A stretch of 64,000 nt of DNA from Ixodes scapularis (taxonomy: Eukaryota > Arthropoda > Arachnida > Ixodida > Ixodidae). The notes under the pieces are model-generated. The model saw only the letters and a program-made list of their open reading frames with translations, was not told the origin of the DNA and did not search any database. The DNA lies in assembly GCF_016920785.2 (NCBI RefSeq), contig NW_024609846.1, forward strand, positions 112,086,831 to 112,150,830. The letters are read 5' to 3'. Positions 23,714 to 33,239 of this stretch are shown one piece after another. Position numbers and translations under genes: made by a program. Numbering within the stretch: position 1 is the stretch's first letter; each line of letters begins with the position of its first letter.

Positions 23714-23827
23714 AGAGCCACTCTATATGGCAGCGTAGCTGCCAGAGTAGCGACACGACGCAAAATTAACTAGATACACGACGTCAGAAGCGCCTATAGT
23801 GATCTCCATTTTGGGCCTGGGAGGTTT

Positions 23828-24242
23828 TGTTGTATTTTCGGAGGTGGCCGATGTTGGTAGTGAGGTGGTTGTCCGAGAGGTGCTGTCGGGTACCGGCGCA
23901 GGTCTGCATAAATGGCCTTGAATGCCGTTGTGGCGATGTCTTGCCTTGTCAATGTCGGGAAAGGAGCGGCAGCCGCTGCTGCAACCGTCGTCGTGGCCGG
24001 GGAGTAGACGTTGGGCTCATACCTCAAAGGGTGACCCGGTAACGGCGGGGGCCCGCGTCCGCGCGGACCCCGCCGAGGGCGAGGAAGGACACCGGTGACT
24101 GTCGACTTGTTTATTCCGAATCTCAGGGTCAACTCTTCTAAAGCGATACTAGCACAAGCTGAGCACGCGCCACTGCGTGTGGGGCACGCGCTTCTCTGGT
24201 TCAGAATTCAAGCCGTACGACCGCTCAACTCAGAATACTACA
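23828..24242 (-). repeat. LTR (3' LTR with respect to the element)
   Basis: 415 bp, almost identical to 25639-26053. The two observed differences are G/A at 23832 versus 25643 and G/A in GGGGCACGCG versus GGGGCACACG. A GC-rich stretch GGGGGCCCGCG lies in the middle. Confidence 0.93.
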
Positions 24243-24256
24243 TTCTCCCTTTCTTA
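24243..24256 (-). other. Polypurine tract next to the 3' LTR
   Basis: Minus strand AAGAAAGGGAGAA immediately before the LTR start TGTAGTATTC, the expected place for plus-strand DNA priming. A second similar tract lies at about 24332-24346. Confidence 0.75.
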
Positions 24257-25107
24257 ATAATTTTTTTTTACACAAACATAATGGGAGAATAAAAAGCTAA
24301 ACAAAGAACACAAAGCACTATGAAGCAAGCCCCCATTCTCCCTTTCTTAATTTTCAAGCATTTGCTAGAGGGAAGGATACGTACTACAAAAACACACTCT
24401 CGAGTTTCGAAATGAAGACCCAAAAATAAAAAAAAGAAGAATCAAGTCCGGTGACAAGTCAGTATCATTTCGATAGGTTCAGTCAAATTCGGAGAAAACG
24501 CCGGCTCATGCATGCGCATGTTAGTTCGTTGAAAATGTTCAAGCGTTATTGTTCTCAAAACTTTGTTACTTTGATAGTCGAACTCAAAACTCCTTTCAAA
24601 AATTAAGCCTATTCCTGGCACCACTCGTCTTGGACGCAAGAGGTGCTAATTCTTCCGCATACGGCAGTGCCAAGGAACGTAGCTGCTCACCAGCAAAAGC
24701 GAAGCACAACGCAAGGTGATTTGTCCGAAATCTCTTGGCGCGTGCGGCCGTTCTCTTTCTCTAAGTTGTGTCGTGAAAGTCATATGCAGCAGAATACCCA
24801 GGCTTTGCAGGGGAACCAGGCGCTGCAGGAACATGAGATGCAGCAGAAAACCGGGACTCACATGAAAACCAGGCGCTGCACTATTTCATCTCGGCGAAGT
24901 GTCAATAAAGACGGGTGGCCATCTTTCAAACAGTCATGTCGGGAGGCAGGAGCTTGCGGCCATCTTGGGCACAGACTTGGATCGGCGTCGGAGCATCACG
25001 ACGATAAAAAAAAAACAGCTTGAGCGTAACTACGCTACACTTCTGAATCCTCCGAACCTCAGCCTGAACTTACAACACAAAAACAAAGCTCGATTTGAAG
25101 AAAGTCC

Positions 25108-25295
25108 ACGTCATCGCAGGGCGGACGGGATAAAAAAAAAATTGCTGCCTCTGAAGGCCAGCTGCTCGGCCAGGGCTTATTTCTCGCCTGGAACAACGTT
25201 CACGTCATCGCAGGGCGGACGGAACCGAAAACAAAATGCTGTCTCGCAAGACCAGCTAACTCTCTCAGGGCTTATTTCTTGCCTGGAACATTGAT
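25108..25295. repeat. Tandem duplication inside the LTR element
   Basis: Two copies of about 95 bp, each with CGTCATCGCAGGGCGGACGG, a GCTGTCTC/GCTGCCTC segment and CAGGGCTTATTTCTYGCCTG. Non-coding. Confidence 0.75.
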
Positions 25296-25620
25296 TCTGG
25301 AACGCGCTGCGTCCAAAAACAAAAACAAAAAAAGAACAGTAAAGCTACAAAAAAAATGAACTCGGCGTTCGAAACGTTAGGCGTACAGGAGTTCCGAGAC
25401 GCTCTGGTTCGGAGAAACGAGTACTACCTGGCTCGAAGTAGGCCGCACGAAAAGAAACAGACGAAAGTAGAAAAACCAAACGCTAGCTCAACTGGCCCGA
25501 AATAGTGATAACGAAACGCCGCAAGGCTGCGAAGAAAAAAATGTCCAAGATGCGCCGGTTCTTGCCAACTATGCGACCGGGACGCAGTGCTTGCCATGAA
25601 ACTGTCGTTGCCCTTTTCGA

Positions 25621-25638
25621 ATCCCATCCTCGTCGCCA
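25621..25638 (-). other. Primer-binding-site-like sequence
   Basis: Minus strand TGGCGACGAGGATGGGAT starts directly after the 5' LTR end (ACA). A TGG start matches the complement of a tRNA CCA end. It fixes the element's orientation as minus. Confidence 0.8.
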
Positions 25639-26053
25639 TGTTATATTTTCGGAGGTGGCCGATGTTGGTAGTGAGGTGGTTGTCCGAGAGGTGCTGTCGG
25701 GTACCGGCGCAGGTCTGCATAAATGGCCTTGAATGCCGTTGTGGCGATGTCTTGCCTTGTCAATGTCGGGAAAGGAGCGGCAGCCGCTGCTGCAACCGTC
25801 GTCGTGGCCGGGGAGTAGACGTTGGGCTCATACCTCAAAGGGTGACCCGGTAACGGCGGGGGCCCGCGTCCGCGCGGACCCCGCCGAGGGCGAGGAAGGA
25901 CACCGGTGACTGTCGACTTGTTTATTCCGAATCTCAGGGTCAACTCTTCTAAAGCGATACTAGCACAAGCTGAGCACGCGCCACTGCGTGTGGGGCACAC
26001 GCTTCTCTGGTTCAGAATTCAAGCCGTACGACCGCTCAACTCAGAATACTACA
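25639..26053 (-). repeat. LTR (5' LTR with respect to the element)
   Basis: 415 bp, partner of 23828-24242. It is followed on the outside by the GGTTT target copy and then by the MULE-like element (CTATGGCAACCG), which aligns with copy B. Confidence 0.93.
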
Positions 26054-28275
26054 GGTTTCTATGGCAACCGCACTGCTAGCGACGCCGGGCGGGAACCTTT
26101 ATCTAGTTGATATCTCCATTCGTTAATTGAAAGGTGGTAAAAGACATAAAAGACGCTTTGCATGGCGGTGCGGCACGAGCCTCTGGAGGAGCGGTGCCCG
26201 TTTCTTTTGTGAAATGAGACGATTTGCAGCGTGCACGGACAAGGCGAGTGATTTTCCGCGCCGCCGGGATGGCGGCGGCTTCGTGGGACGAGCGTGCCGT
26301 CCTTGCACTTTCGGACTTCGCTCCTATGGAAAAAAATCCGATTACGCCGCTTACGACAGGACGATCGCCTTGGGACATGACTGCTGCTCGACTGCCCCAT
26401 AGTAAGAGAATGTATGCTTAGCACCATACTTCTTCAAGACCCAATCATTCATTCAAGATGAGATTATCTCACCGACTGGTGGGTACCGACGTCGACGAAG
26501 GTATCACCCTCGTTTCGGGGTGATGAACAGTCGACGGGGTTAAACCAAGAAGGACAGCACGGTGGTCTACAGAGGATTGTTAACGCCATCAAAAGAGACG
26601 GACGACGGATATGAGGTGTTCTTGCCGACAGGCCAAATGGTCGTGCGGAAGTTTACCGGCATGCAAAATGTCAATATTTTTTATCTGGTGTAGCACGTAT
26701 ACCCGTGTTAAAGGGGCCATGAAATGATTCTTTAACTTCTTCTTCCTTAGCTTTAATCCTCAACTCAAAAGAGAACAGTGGAATCACGCGGTCGTGACAT
26801 GCTTGGGCACCGGTGGGATGACCTCAAGCTTCCACCGTGCTTTTTAAGCACACCATAGAACTTGTCATTCGCAAGTGCACTCATGTGCGCTCATTGGCCA
26901 CGAACGGGAATTCAAATATTCATCGACGAACTGATTGTTGACGAGCGCATACGTCTGAGTGACGCAGTTTTCGCGTCAGATGCGTGAGCTGCGGTAGGCT
27001 GGCGTCATTATGGCTTCTGTAGGCATTGCAAAGAGGATATTTAGAACTCTACACACATGATGATAGCATCATGGCACACGGACATTAATGAGTACAAAAC
27101 GGGCCCAGCTACAGAGAATAAATATTACACTCGTGAAAAATAATTGTCTGTAACTTGTTAATTACAAAGACGAACACACCTCTGAGCATATAAAATTAAT
27201 AGTGTGTGTTGATGCATTCTCATAGAGCAGGTCATTTCATATACGTCATTTGAGCAAACGACTGCTTGTCACTTGAAAAAAAAACAACAAAAAAACACTG
27301 CGATCAAATGCAAGCTATTGCAACAAAAGGACGTTTATCAAAGTCTTCAGAACTGTCAATTCGTAAAATCGTTGATTAGTACAAAAGGTAAAAGGTCGCA
27401 GGCGCTTCCTCGCTTAAAGTTGCTGTGATTATTCGGTGACCCAGGGCTGAAACAACTTCCCCTAGTCCCTACACACGACGTATACCTTTCGTTTCGATTC
27501 TCAGAAATTCCAACATTCAAAGGAAGCTAGAAAATGCGAAAATGTTATCCTAAAAACTATATCGTAAGATCGTTGATTAGTACAAGACGTAAAGATCGCA
27601 GGGGGTTCCTCGCTAAAAGTTTGTGATTACGCGGTTACTTGGGGCTGAAACAACTTCCCCAAGGCCCAACATGCGACGCATACAATTCGCATTGATTCTC
27701 AGACACTCTAACGTTTAAACAATGCTAGGAGTATGCGAAAATTGCATGCAAAATGTCTTATCAATCCTCGAACACATCCAGGAATACGTGCACCGCTACG
27801 GCGATATGACTGATGCTGTCGCACAGGTGCTAATATCCACAGCGATATTGCACAGAAAAGGTATAAAGTCACATTCTTTCAGATCTTCACGTTATACCTG
27901 CTTCAGAGAGCATGGAGAGGTCCGAAATCGTCGGCAAGCAACGGCACATTACGACTACCGCGCACCGAACAAACTCGTATCCACCAGCTCTGAGCGCTGC
28001 CATCTTACCGGTGACATCACGGCTGTTGCGAGGTCACGTGACGAGTAGTCACTGGGTTGCTAAGGGAACCGAGCCAGCTCAGCTCGTTGTTATGGTACCG
28101 CGTGTGACCAATCGCGGTGAGAGGCGGCACAGGGAAAAGCGTGGCGCTACTCTGGCAGCTACGCTGCCATATCGAGTGGCTCTAGGGCTATATTGTCCAT
28201 ATGACCTTGACCTGTGTCGTTGCTCGATCACAAGCAGCGAAGGTGGCGCTGTGATCGAAGTGGCTTGGTTTCACC

Positions 28276-28864
28276 CAACGTTATTAAATCACTCAGTTGG
28301 GAAACTCGCCGTCAAAACCTGGGCCGCTGGCGTCAACCGAGACCAAGCTAAATACGACAACAGCGCCACTCTTTATCATTTGTCTGTACTGTGGTCACCT
28401 TAAGCTTTTAGAAAGCATGTTTTTGCATAAAAACAAACTGAAAAAACTTTTTGTGAAAAATTTATCGGAGTTTAATACAAAATGAAGGGCGCGTGATGTT
28501 TTTAAAATCTTTCGTTTGCAAGGTTTTGCGGCACAATTAATATTATTTTTATACAACCATGCCTCACCGGTGCTTTCAGGCAGCGTGTCCCGACCTAGGT
28601 GCATTTTAACTTCGGCGGTAAGACGCGGCGTGTTCGCTGGGGAGACGGGGTGGCACCCCTGTAATTTCTTCCGCTGTATCTGTTTCGGTTCCAAAATGGC
28701 TGATAAAGCCAAAATAGACGTCACGTGCAGTTCCTCGTGTGGCCGCTGTGGAAGAAGCGGTGGTGTTGTGTTCGCCATTAGCTCGGTGCTCGAGGACAGA
28801 TCGGGGGCACTTTTTCAGATCAGTCTCTATGGCAGTTTCCCAACTGAGTGGTTTAGCAACGTTG
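28276..28864. mobile_element. hAT-like non-autonomous element, 589 bp
   Basis: Terminal inverted repeats of about 30 bp: left CAACGTTATTAAATCACTCA, right inverted CAACGTTGCTAAACCACTCA, both continuing GTTGGGAAACT. Flanked by the 8-mer GTTTCACC at 28268-28275 and 28865-28872. A 128-codon open frame inside (28516-28902) has no known motif and runs past the element end, so it is probably incidental. Confidence 0.75.
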
Positions 28865-28872
28865 GTTTCACC

Positions 28873-29193
28873 CAGGGCCGTAACCAGGGGGGTGGGGGTT
28901 AGAGGGTTCTGACCCCCCCAAAAATTTTTTTCTGGGTACGGCCCTGGTCAGTGCACTGGCAGCCAGCCGATTTTAATCTCCACCTCTGCGCACGCGCAGT
29001 GGCGCCGGTCGGCTACCGGGTACCAAACCGGGACCGGTTCTCCGGTTTGCTGTAACTCTCCATTATATGCCACCGATGCACATGATTCATAGGCGAAAAT
29101 AAAACAATAGACACTTTCAAAATGGCCGCCGTTGTCCCCGAAACCCCCCCCCCCCCCCCCCCCCCCCGAAATTTTTTTCTGGGTACGGCCCTG
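28873..29193. mobile_element. hAT-like non-autonomous element, 321 bp, with a repeated right end
   Basis: The ends are CAGGGCCGTAACC and, inverted from the right, CAGGGCCGTACCC. Flanked by GTTTCACC at 28865-28872 and 29194-29201, the same 8-mer that flanks the previous element. The right-end motif TTTTTTTCTGGGTACGGCCC occurs twice, at about 28925-28947 and at the true end, so the first 75 bp alone look like a minimal element. A C run of 24 bases lies at 29144-29167. Confidence 0.8.
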
Positions 29194-29337
29194 GTTTCAC
29201 CTTATCGCTTTCCACATTTTGAGGTGCAACTGAAAGCACGAGCGGAACCTGTAGCTTGTCCTACTCGTACTTTCAAAAAAAAAATTGGGTTGTGTGTGTG
29301 TTTATACAGCCTAGAACTTGGTCTGCCTCACAGGGGC

Positions 29338-29417
29338 GACGAGTCTCCCAGCTGTAGATGAGCAATTTAGCCAGTGCGGTACAGCCGCTAGCCTGTCGTA
29401 CTTTCAAGTACACTCTA
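29338..29417 (-). mobile_element. SINE fragment (tail part)
   Basis: GTAGATGAGCAATTTAGCCA and GTGCGGTACAGCCGCTAGCC match, inverted, the tail of the SINE at 55655-55704. Head and boxes are missing. Confidence 0.65.
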
Positions 29418-29530
29418 ACTGAGCGAAATTTCAGACGCCATGTTCTTCCCAGAAGTGGCGCGCGGCACGTGCCTCGAGCCTTTCCACAGCAATGAATGGC
29501 GCCACTTTTCCCAGGATAGAGGGGCTTTAA
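29418..29530. repeat. Dispersed repeat, copy 1
   Basis: Shares GAAATTTCAGACGCCATGTT, CAGAAGTGGCGCGCGGCACG and AGGATAGAGGGGCTTTAA-like blocks, in inverted orientation, with 31336-31446. Non-coding, about 110 bp. Confidence 0.7.
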
Positions 29531-29728
29531 TCTCGGAAACCTCCTCAGGGCACGTTTAAGCTGAAACTGCAGCCAATTATACAAGCGTGAGAGCACGAGG
29601 TCGAGGCTTTGAAAGATACTTCCGCAGAACGAGTGCTCGCGCTAGAAAGGCACGTCTCATAGCCAGGAGAGCGGGCAAGCTCGCGCTTGTAGCTTTACTA
29701 GTAGTCCCAGCTTAGAGGTGAACGCATA

Positions 29729-30093
29729 ATAGACCCTTTGCAGCAGCTGTGCATGGGCGCCGCCATAACCGACCTTCAGTTTTGGTTTCATCTTATTCTG
29801 TTTGCTTCACTACATCATTGCCACAGCAGGCCCTTTGAAGGGACGACATAAATCAGGTTCTTAACGAATCGCGCTAGCGTTTACTACAGAGGTGACTGAA
29901 GTTGGTAGAAGCTTTCGCTAAACCAGGTTATTGCCATTTTAGGTGCTACTGTGTCCTTGTCCTTATCATAGACCTTTGTGGAAGCTTGTCAACGCCGCTT
30001 CAGAGGCTCGGTGTCTCGGTAAGACAAGAGAAGGTCGGCAATGGCGGCTCAGCCTAGCGCATGTTTAAAACGTCTATTGTGGGACTCATGTAA
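29729..30093. mobile_element. MITE-like repeat, copy 1
   Basis: Begins TAGACCCTTTGCAGCAGCTG and ends with TAAAACGTCTATT, so its own termini are inverted (AGACSCTTTGCA type). It is repeated in inverse orientation at 31808-32074, sharing GCCGCCATAACCGACCTTCA, TTATTGCCAT and GTAAGACAAGAGAAGGTC. This copy has about 95 bp extra near 29850-29930. Confidence 0.65.
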
Positions 30094-31335
30094 ACTCGCG
30101 CGCAACGACTTTGACAAAGAAACCTTTTTGTTGCGGTGTAATTTCAAGAATAAAAGAGAGCGTTTTCTTTCAATCTTTCCTTCTACAAACTTGATGACGT
30201 AGTTTGGAAGTCGCAGTTTCCCCCAGAAATATTAAATAATAATAATGGAGATATACACCAAGAAAACAAGAAGTAGATGAGTGGCACACGGTACAAGGCG
30301 TGACTTCCAAGTAAAGTCTCTTTCAACTAAAATTTATTAAAATCCACATTTAAAAATTTTCACACTGCACATTCGCAAAGAGGATACACATAGATTAAAA
30401 ACCAAAACAAGCCGGATGACTCTAAAGGAGCGCTGACAAAGACAGTGGGCTCTACTCAGAATCAGAAGCAACTAGCCGAACTCGCAGTCTTAATGAAGTT
30501 ATATAGTGCCCCAGGCGGTAGATAGAGTGGACCCGAGTATGGCACGAAAACTCGATTTTGGCTTGCGCTAATTAAAAGATCGACAAGCATTCGAGTAGTG
30601 TCTCCTGCCGAATAGCTTCAATAATAAAGAGTTTTAGTATAGAGAACCTCAAAATTAGGGGGCCCCTAAGCAACACGGGGACATGAGTGCAGCGACACTC
30701 GCACTACATACAACCCTATAGACCTTTCCAAAAAACGGTTCCTTTTCCAGTGTTCGTGGGTATGGCGCGTGATGTGCACGTTTTACAAAGCGACGAACAT
30801 GCGCGAGTTGGGCTTAGGAGATCATATGCCCTGCTGATGACTTGTAAATATTGGAATGATGTAATAAATGGGGGTTTCAATATGTCGCGTGGCATACTTG
30901 TTTTTCTAGCTGGCAGCGCCATACGGCTAACAAGCGAAAATAATGAAGTGGAATATATATAAAAAAAAACGTAATACATTTTTGCTTAGCAAATACTTTC
31001 TGTGGAAAATACTGAGTAAGATCAAATAAATCTACTCGTTTTTTCACAAACATTTAGATACGTGTATGATTGAGATCAAGACCGAATCAATACGAATCAA
31101 ACATATACATACCTGCGGTTTCGTTGTTCTTTTTTTTACAAATGCCTTTCCCACCTTCCCCTCGTACCTCGCTCCCTGTTCGACTTTTCACAATTTCGTT
31201 AAACTCTGACTTAATAGACCGATCTCAGCACCCAGTTTTGTTACAGTGTACTATAGAATACAGAGTAGTGCTGGGACCGGAGCGGCTCGCGTGAGGCGTG
31301 TGGTGTAGATCGCGATAGGTGTCGACACCGCTGCA
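30094..31335. other. No recognised gene
   Basis: AT-rich sequence. A short GGGGGCCCCTAAG stretch near 30657 resembles 35575-35605. No coding similarity. Confidence 0.4.
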
Positions 31336-31446
31336 TAGGCAGTTAAGCCCCTCTATCCTGAAAGAAGTGTCGCCATTTATTCTTCTGGAAATGCTCAAAA
31401 CACGTGCCGCGTGTTACTTCTGTGAAGAACATGGCATCTGAAATCT
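31336..31446. repeat. Dispersed repeat, copy 2 (inverted)
   Basis: Inverted relative of 29418-29530: CCCCTCTATCCTG, GCCATTTATTC, CACGTGCCGCGTGTTACTTC and ACATGGCATCTGAAATC line up with it. Confidence 0.7.
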
Positions 31447-31807
31447 AGCTCAGTGCTGCGTAGTGCCGCCATGATCCTCCCAAGCGCTGTACGTTGCACG
31501 TGACTTGTGCATCGACGCACCTTGCGCTACTTTTAAAACACGAAGAGGCTTTAATAGGCAGTAGGGTCAGTATGGTGGTTGTTGTGCGCGTGCACCGCGT
31601 GCACGCGGCCGTGCGGCGGCACGGGCGGGCTGCAGCGACTTTCTGCTGCCCTGTCGACTGCAGCGCCGCGATTGTTGTCTACACGCGCAGTCTCAGAAGC
31701 TCCCATTGCCAAGCCGCGCCGGTCCAAACACTACCCCCTATTCTAGTACACTGTAATTTCGTTGCGCCACCGCTGTCGGCATGGGTCGTGAGTAATGTCA
31801 TAGCCTC

Positions 31808-32074
31808 CTCTATAGACGCTTTACACACGCGCCAAATTACAGCCGCCATTGCTGACCTTCTCTTGTCTTACCGAGATGCCGAGCGACTGAAACGGTAGTT
31901 GACGATCCTCTACAAAGGCCGATGCTTCAGAAAAGGACACAGTTGAGTCTAATATGGCAATAACCTAGCCTGCTATGGTAATGATGAAGTGAAATAAACG
32001 GAATAAGAGGAAACAAAAACTGAAGGTCAGTTATGGCGGCGTCCATGCACAGCTGCTGCAAAGCGTCTATACTC
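31808..32074. mobile_element. MITE-like repeat, copy 2 (inverted)
   Basis: Inverse of 29729-30093, about 267 bp, with ends ATAGACGCTTTACA and GCAAAGCGTCTAT. Because each copy has its own inverted ends, two independent insertions are more likely than one large foldback. Confidence 0.65.
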
Positions 32075-33239
32075 ACAAGGCTTGAATCTTTGACGACGAA
32101 GCCATAGAGTGCCCGGTCGCAGATTTGGAGAGCGAGGATCTGGTAGTACAAAGCGATTCTCGGGGAGCCTTGACGTCAACGCACAGCTTTTGCAGCGGTG
32201 AGAAACCGAAACATGGTTTTTAAACCCGACGAGAAAAGAAGCGACAGCGCGAGGAACGCGAGGAGCACGAGCGGATATTCCATTGCTCGGGAACAGTGCG
32301 TTTCGGCGTCTCGCCGCAGCGGGGCGGCCGTCATGTTGCTCTCCTCTCACCCGTTGTCTGCCGCTCTACCTTCTCAATTTCGGCGGCCGCTTCTCGTGGA
32401 GATCTGCCAGTCTTTGTCAGTACAGAGAAGGCTTCGGTACTGTATTTTTTCTGCACCTGCGACAACCCTACTGCGGGCCTGCACGAGTAGAGTACGAAAC
32501 GACACGAGACTGACACCTACTTCTTCTGGACAAAAGTTATGGCGGCGTCACGCATGTCTAGAACGCTTAGTGAGACCGGCGTCTGCAATGCACAAAACGA
32601 TGCTCCCCCCCACCCTCCGCCCTCCACCCCCTTGTCTTGTAAAGAGTGCTCATGTTTTCGAAGGCAACCGTGAACGCACCGTCCTGTTCCTCCGAAGCAG
32701 CTTCTGCCACGTGCCAGCAGGATCCAGTAAATGTCACCCAGTATTCAGTAACACTAATTACGCCTGCTGTACAAATCACGAACTGTCACGCGTGCTATTT
32801 TTCAATAGAGTCAATCTCTTTTTTTTTTTTTTTTTTGAGCAAGTTTGGAGTTAGCTTTTATGCATGCCCTATGCGTTTCTTTGCTGTGTATTCATTGTTG
32901 TGCGAGATTGAGCCAAGACAGGCCACTACGACTCGCGAGGTGCTGTCATGTCAGCAGTTACAGCATTCATTCAGAATTATGAACGGTCAGAATCAAAGGA
33001 CGATCTAAGAAACAGTGCAAGATCATCGATCATGCATTGTGATTTAAGCGAAGTATGACAAAGCGAAAATCTGCTCCTCCATTCATTGCTGATGAATGTT
33101 TCTAGTAATGCAGAGACCATTATGGCTTTATTCAGTGCTGCGTAGTGTTATGCATAACAGCGGGGAAGAAAAATTTGTGCAGTTTATCAAGACGAGAATC
33201 GAGCTCTAAAGTTGGGCGTTGCCATGTTTGTTTGCCTTA
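32075..33239. other. No recognised gene; GC-richer at 32160-32560
   Basis: A plus-strand frame of about 218 codons (32198-32854) is open but has no familiar motif and low-complexity ends. A T run lies at 32819-32836. The 32.2-32.5 kb part could be promoter-like or repeat sequence. Confidence 0.3.

Larger units (their letters stand above)
23828..26053 (-). mobile_element. Complete non-autonomous LTR retrotransposon, 2.2 kb
   Basis: Two 415-bp LTRs bound a 1396-bp interior. GGTTT flanks both sides (23823-23827 and 26054-26058), a 5-bp target duplication. On the minus strand the LTR starts TGTAGTATTC and ends ...ACA. The interior opens with TGGCGACGAGGATGGGAT (a primer-binding-site-like sequence) and ends in the purine tract AAGAAAGGGAGAA next to the 3' LTR. 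A GGAATAAACAAG polyadenylation-like signal lies in the LTR. No gag or pol is seen inside, so it is a TRIM/LARD-like derivative that would rely on another element. The LTRs differ at about two positions by eye, so insertion is recent. Confidence 0.93.
23714..28184. mobile_element. MULE-like non-autonomous element, copy A, with nested LTR element
   Basis: Terminal inverted repeats of about 40 bp: the left starts AGAGCCACTCTATATGGCAG and the right, inverted, starts TAGAGCCACTCGATATGGCA, both continuing through CGTAGCTGCCAGAGTAGCG. The exact 9-mer GGGCTATAT flanks both sides (23705-23713 and 28185-28193); a 9-bp duplication is typical of Mutator-like elements. Without the nested LTR element the unit is about 2.24 kb, close to copy B at 50851-55514. 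It contains an internal tandem duplication of about 200 bp (27350-27735) and a GTTAAAGGGGCCATG segment at 26711, and no transposase frame. Confidence 0.85.

Noticed and set aside
24643..25294. Frames of 126 and 131 codons inside the LTR element
   Set aside because: No zinc knuckle, protease, RT or integrase motif, and partly made from an internal tandem duplication; the element is treated as coding-free.
28516..28902. 128-codon plus-strand frame
   Set aside because: It crosses the boundary between two transposons and has no known motif.
29418..32074. One large foldback element covering 29.4-32.1 kb
   Set aside because: The two inverted repeat pairs are in the wrong order for a single inversion, and the 29729/31808 copies each have their own inverted ends; independent MITE insertions fit better.
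32198..32854. 218-codon plus-strand frame
   Set aside because: No recognisable domain, a poly-T-encoded Phe tail and competing frames on both strands; kept only as an unassigned stretch.
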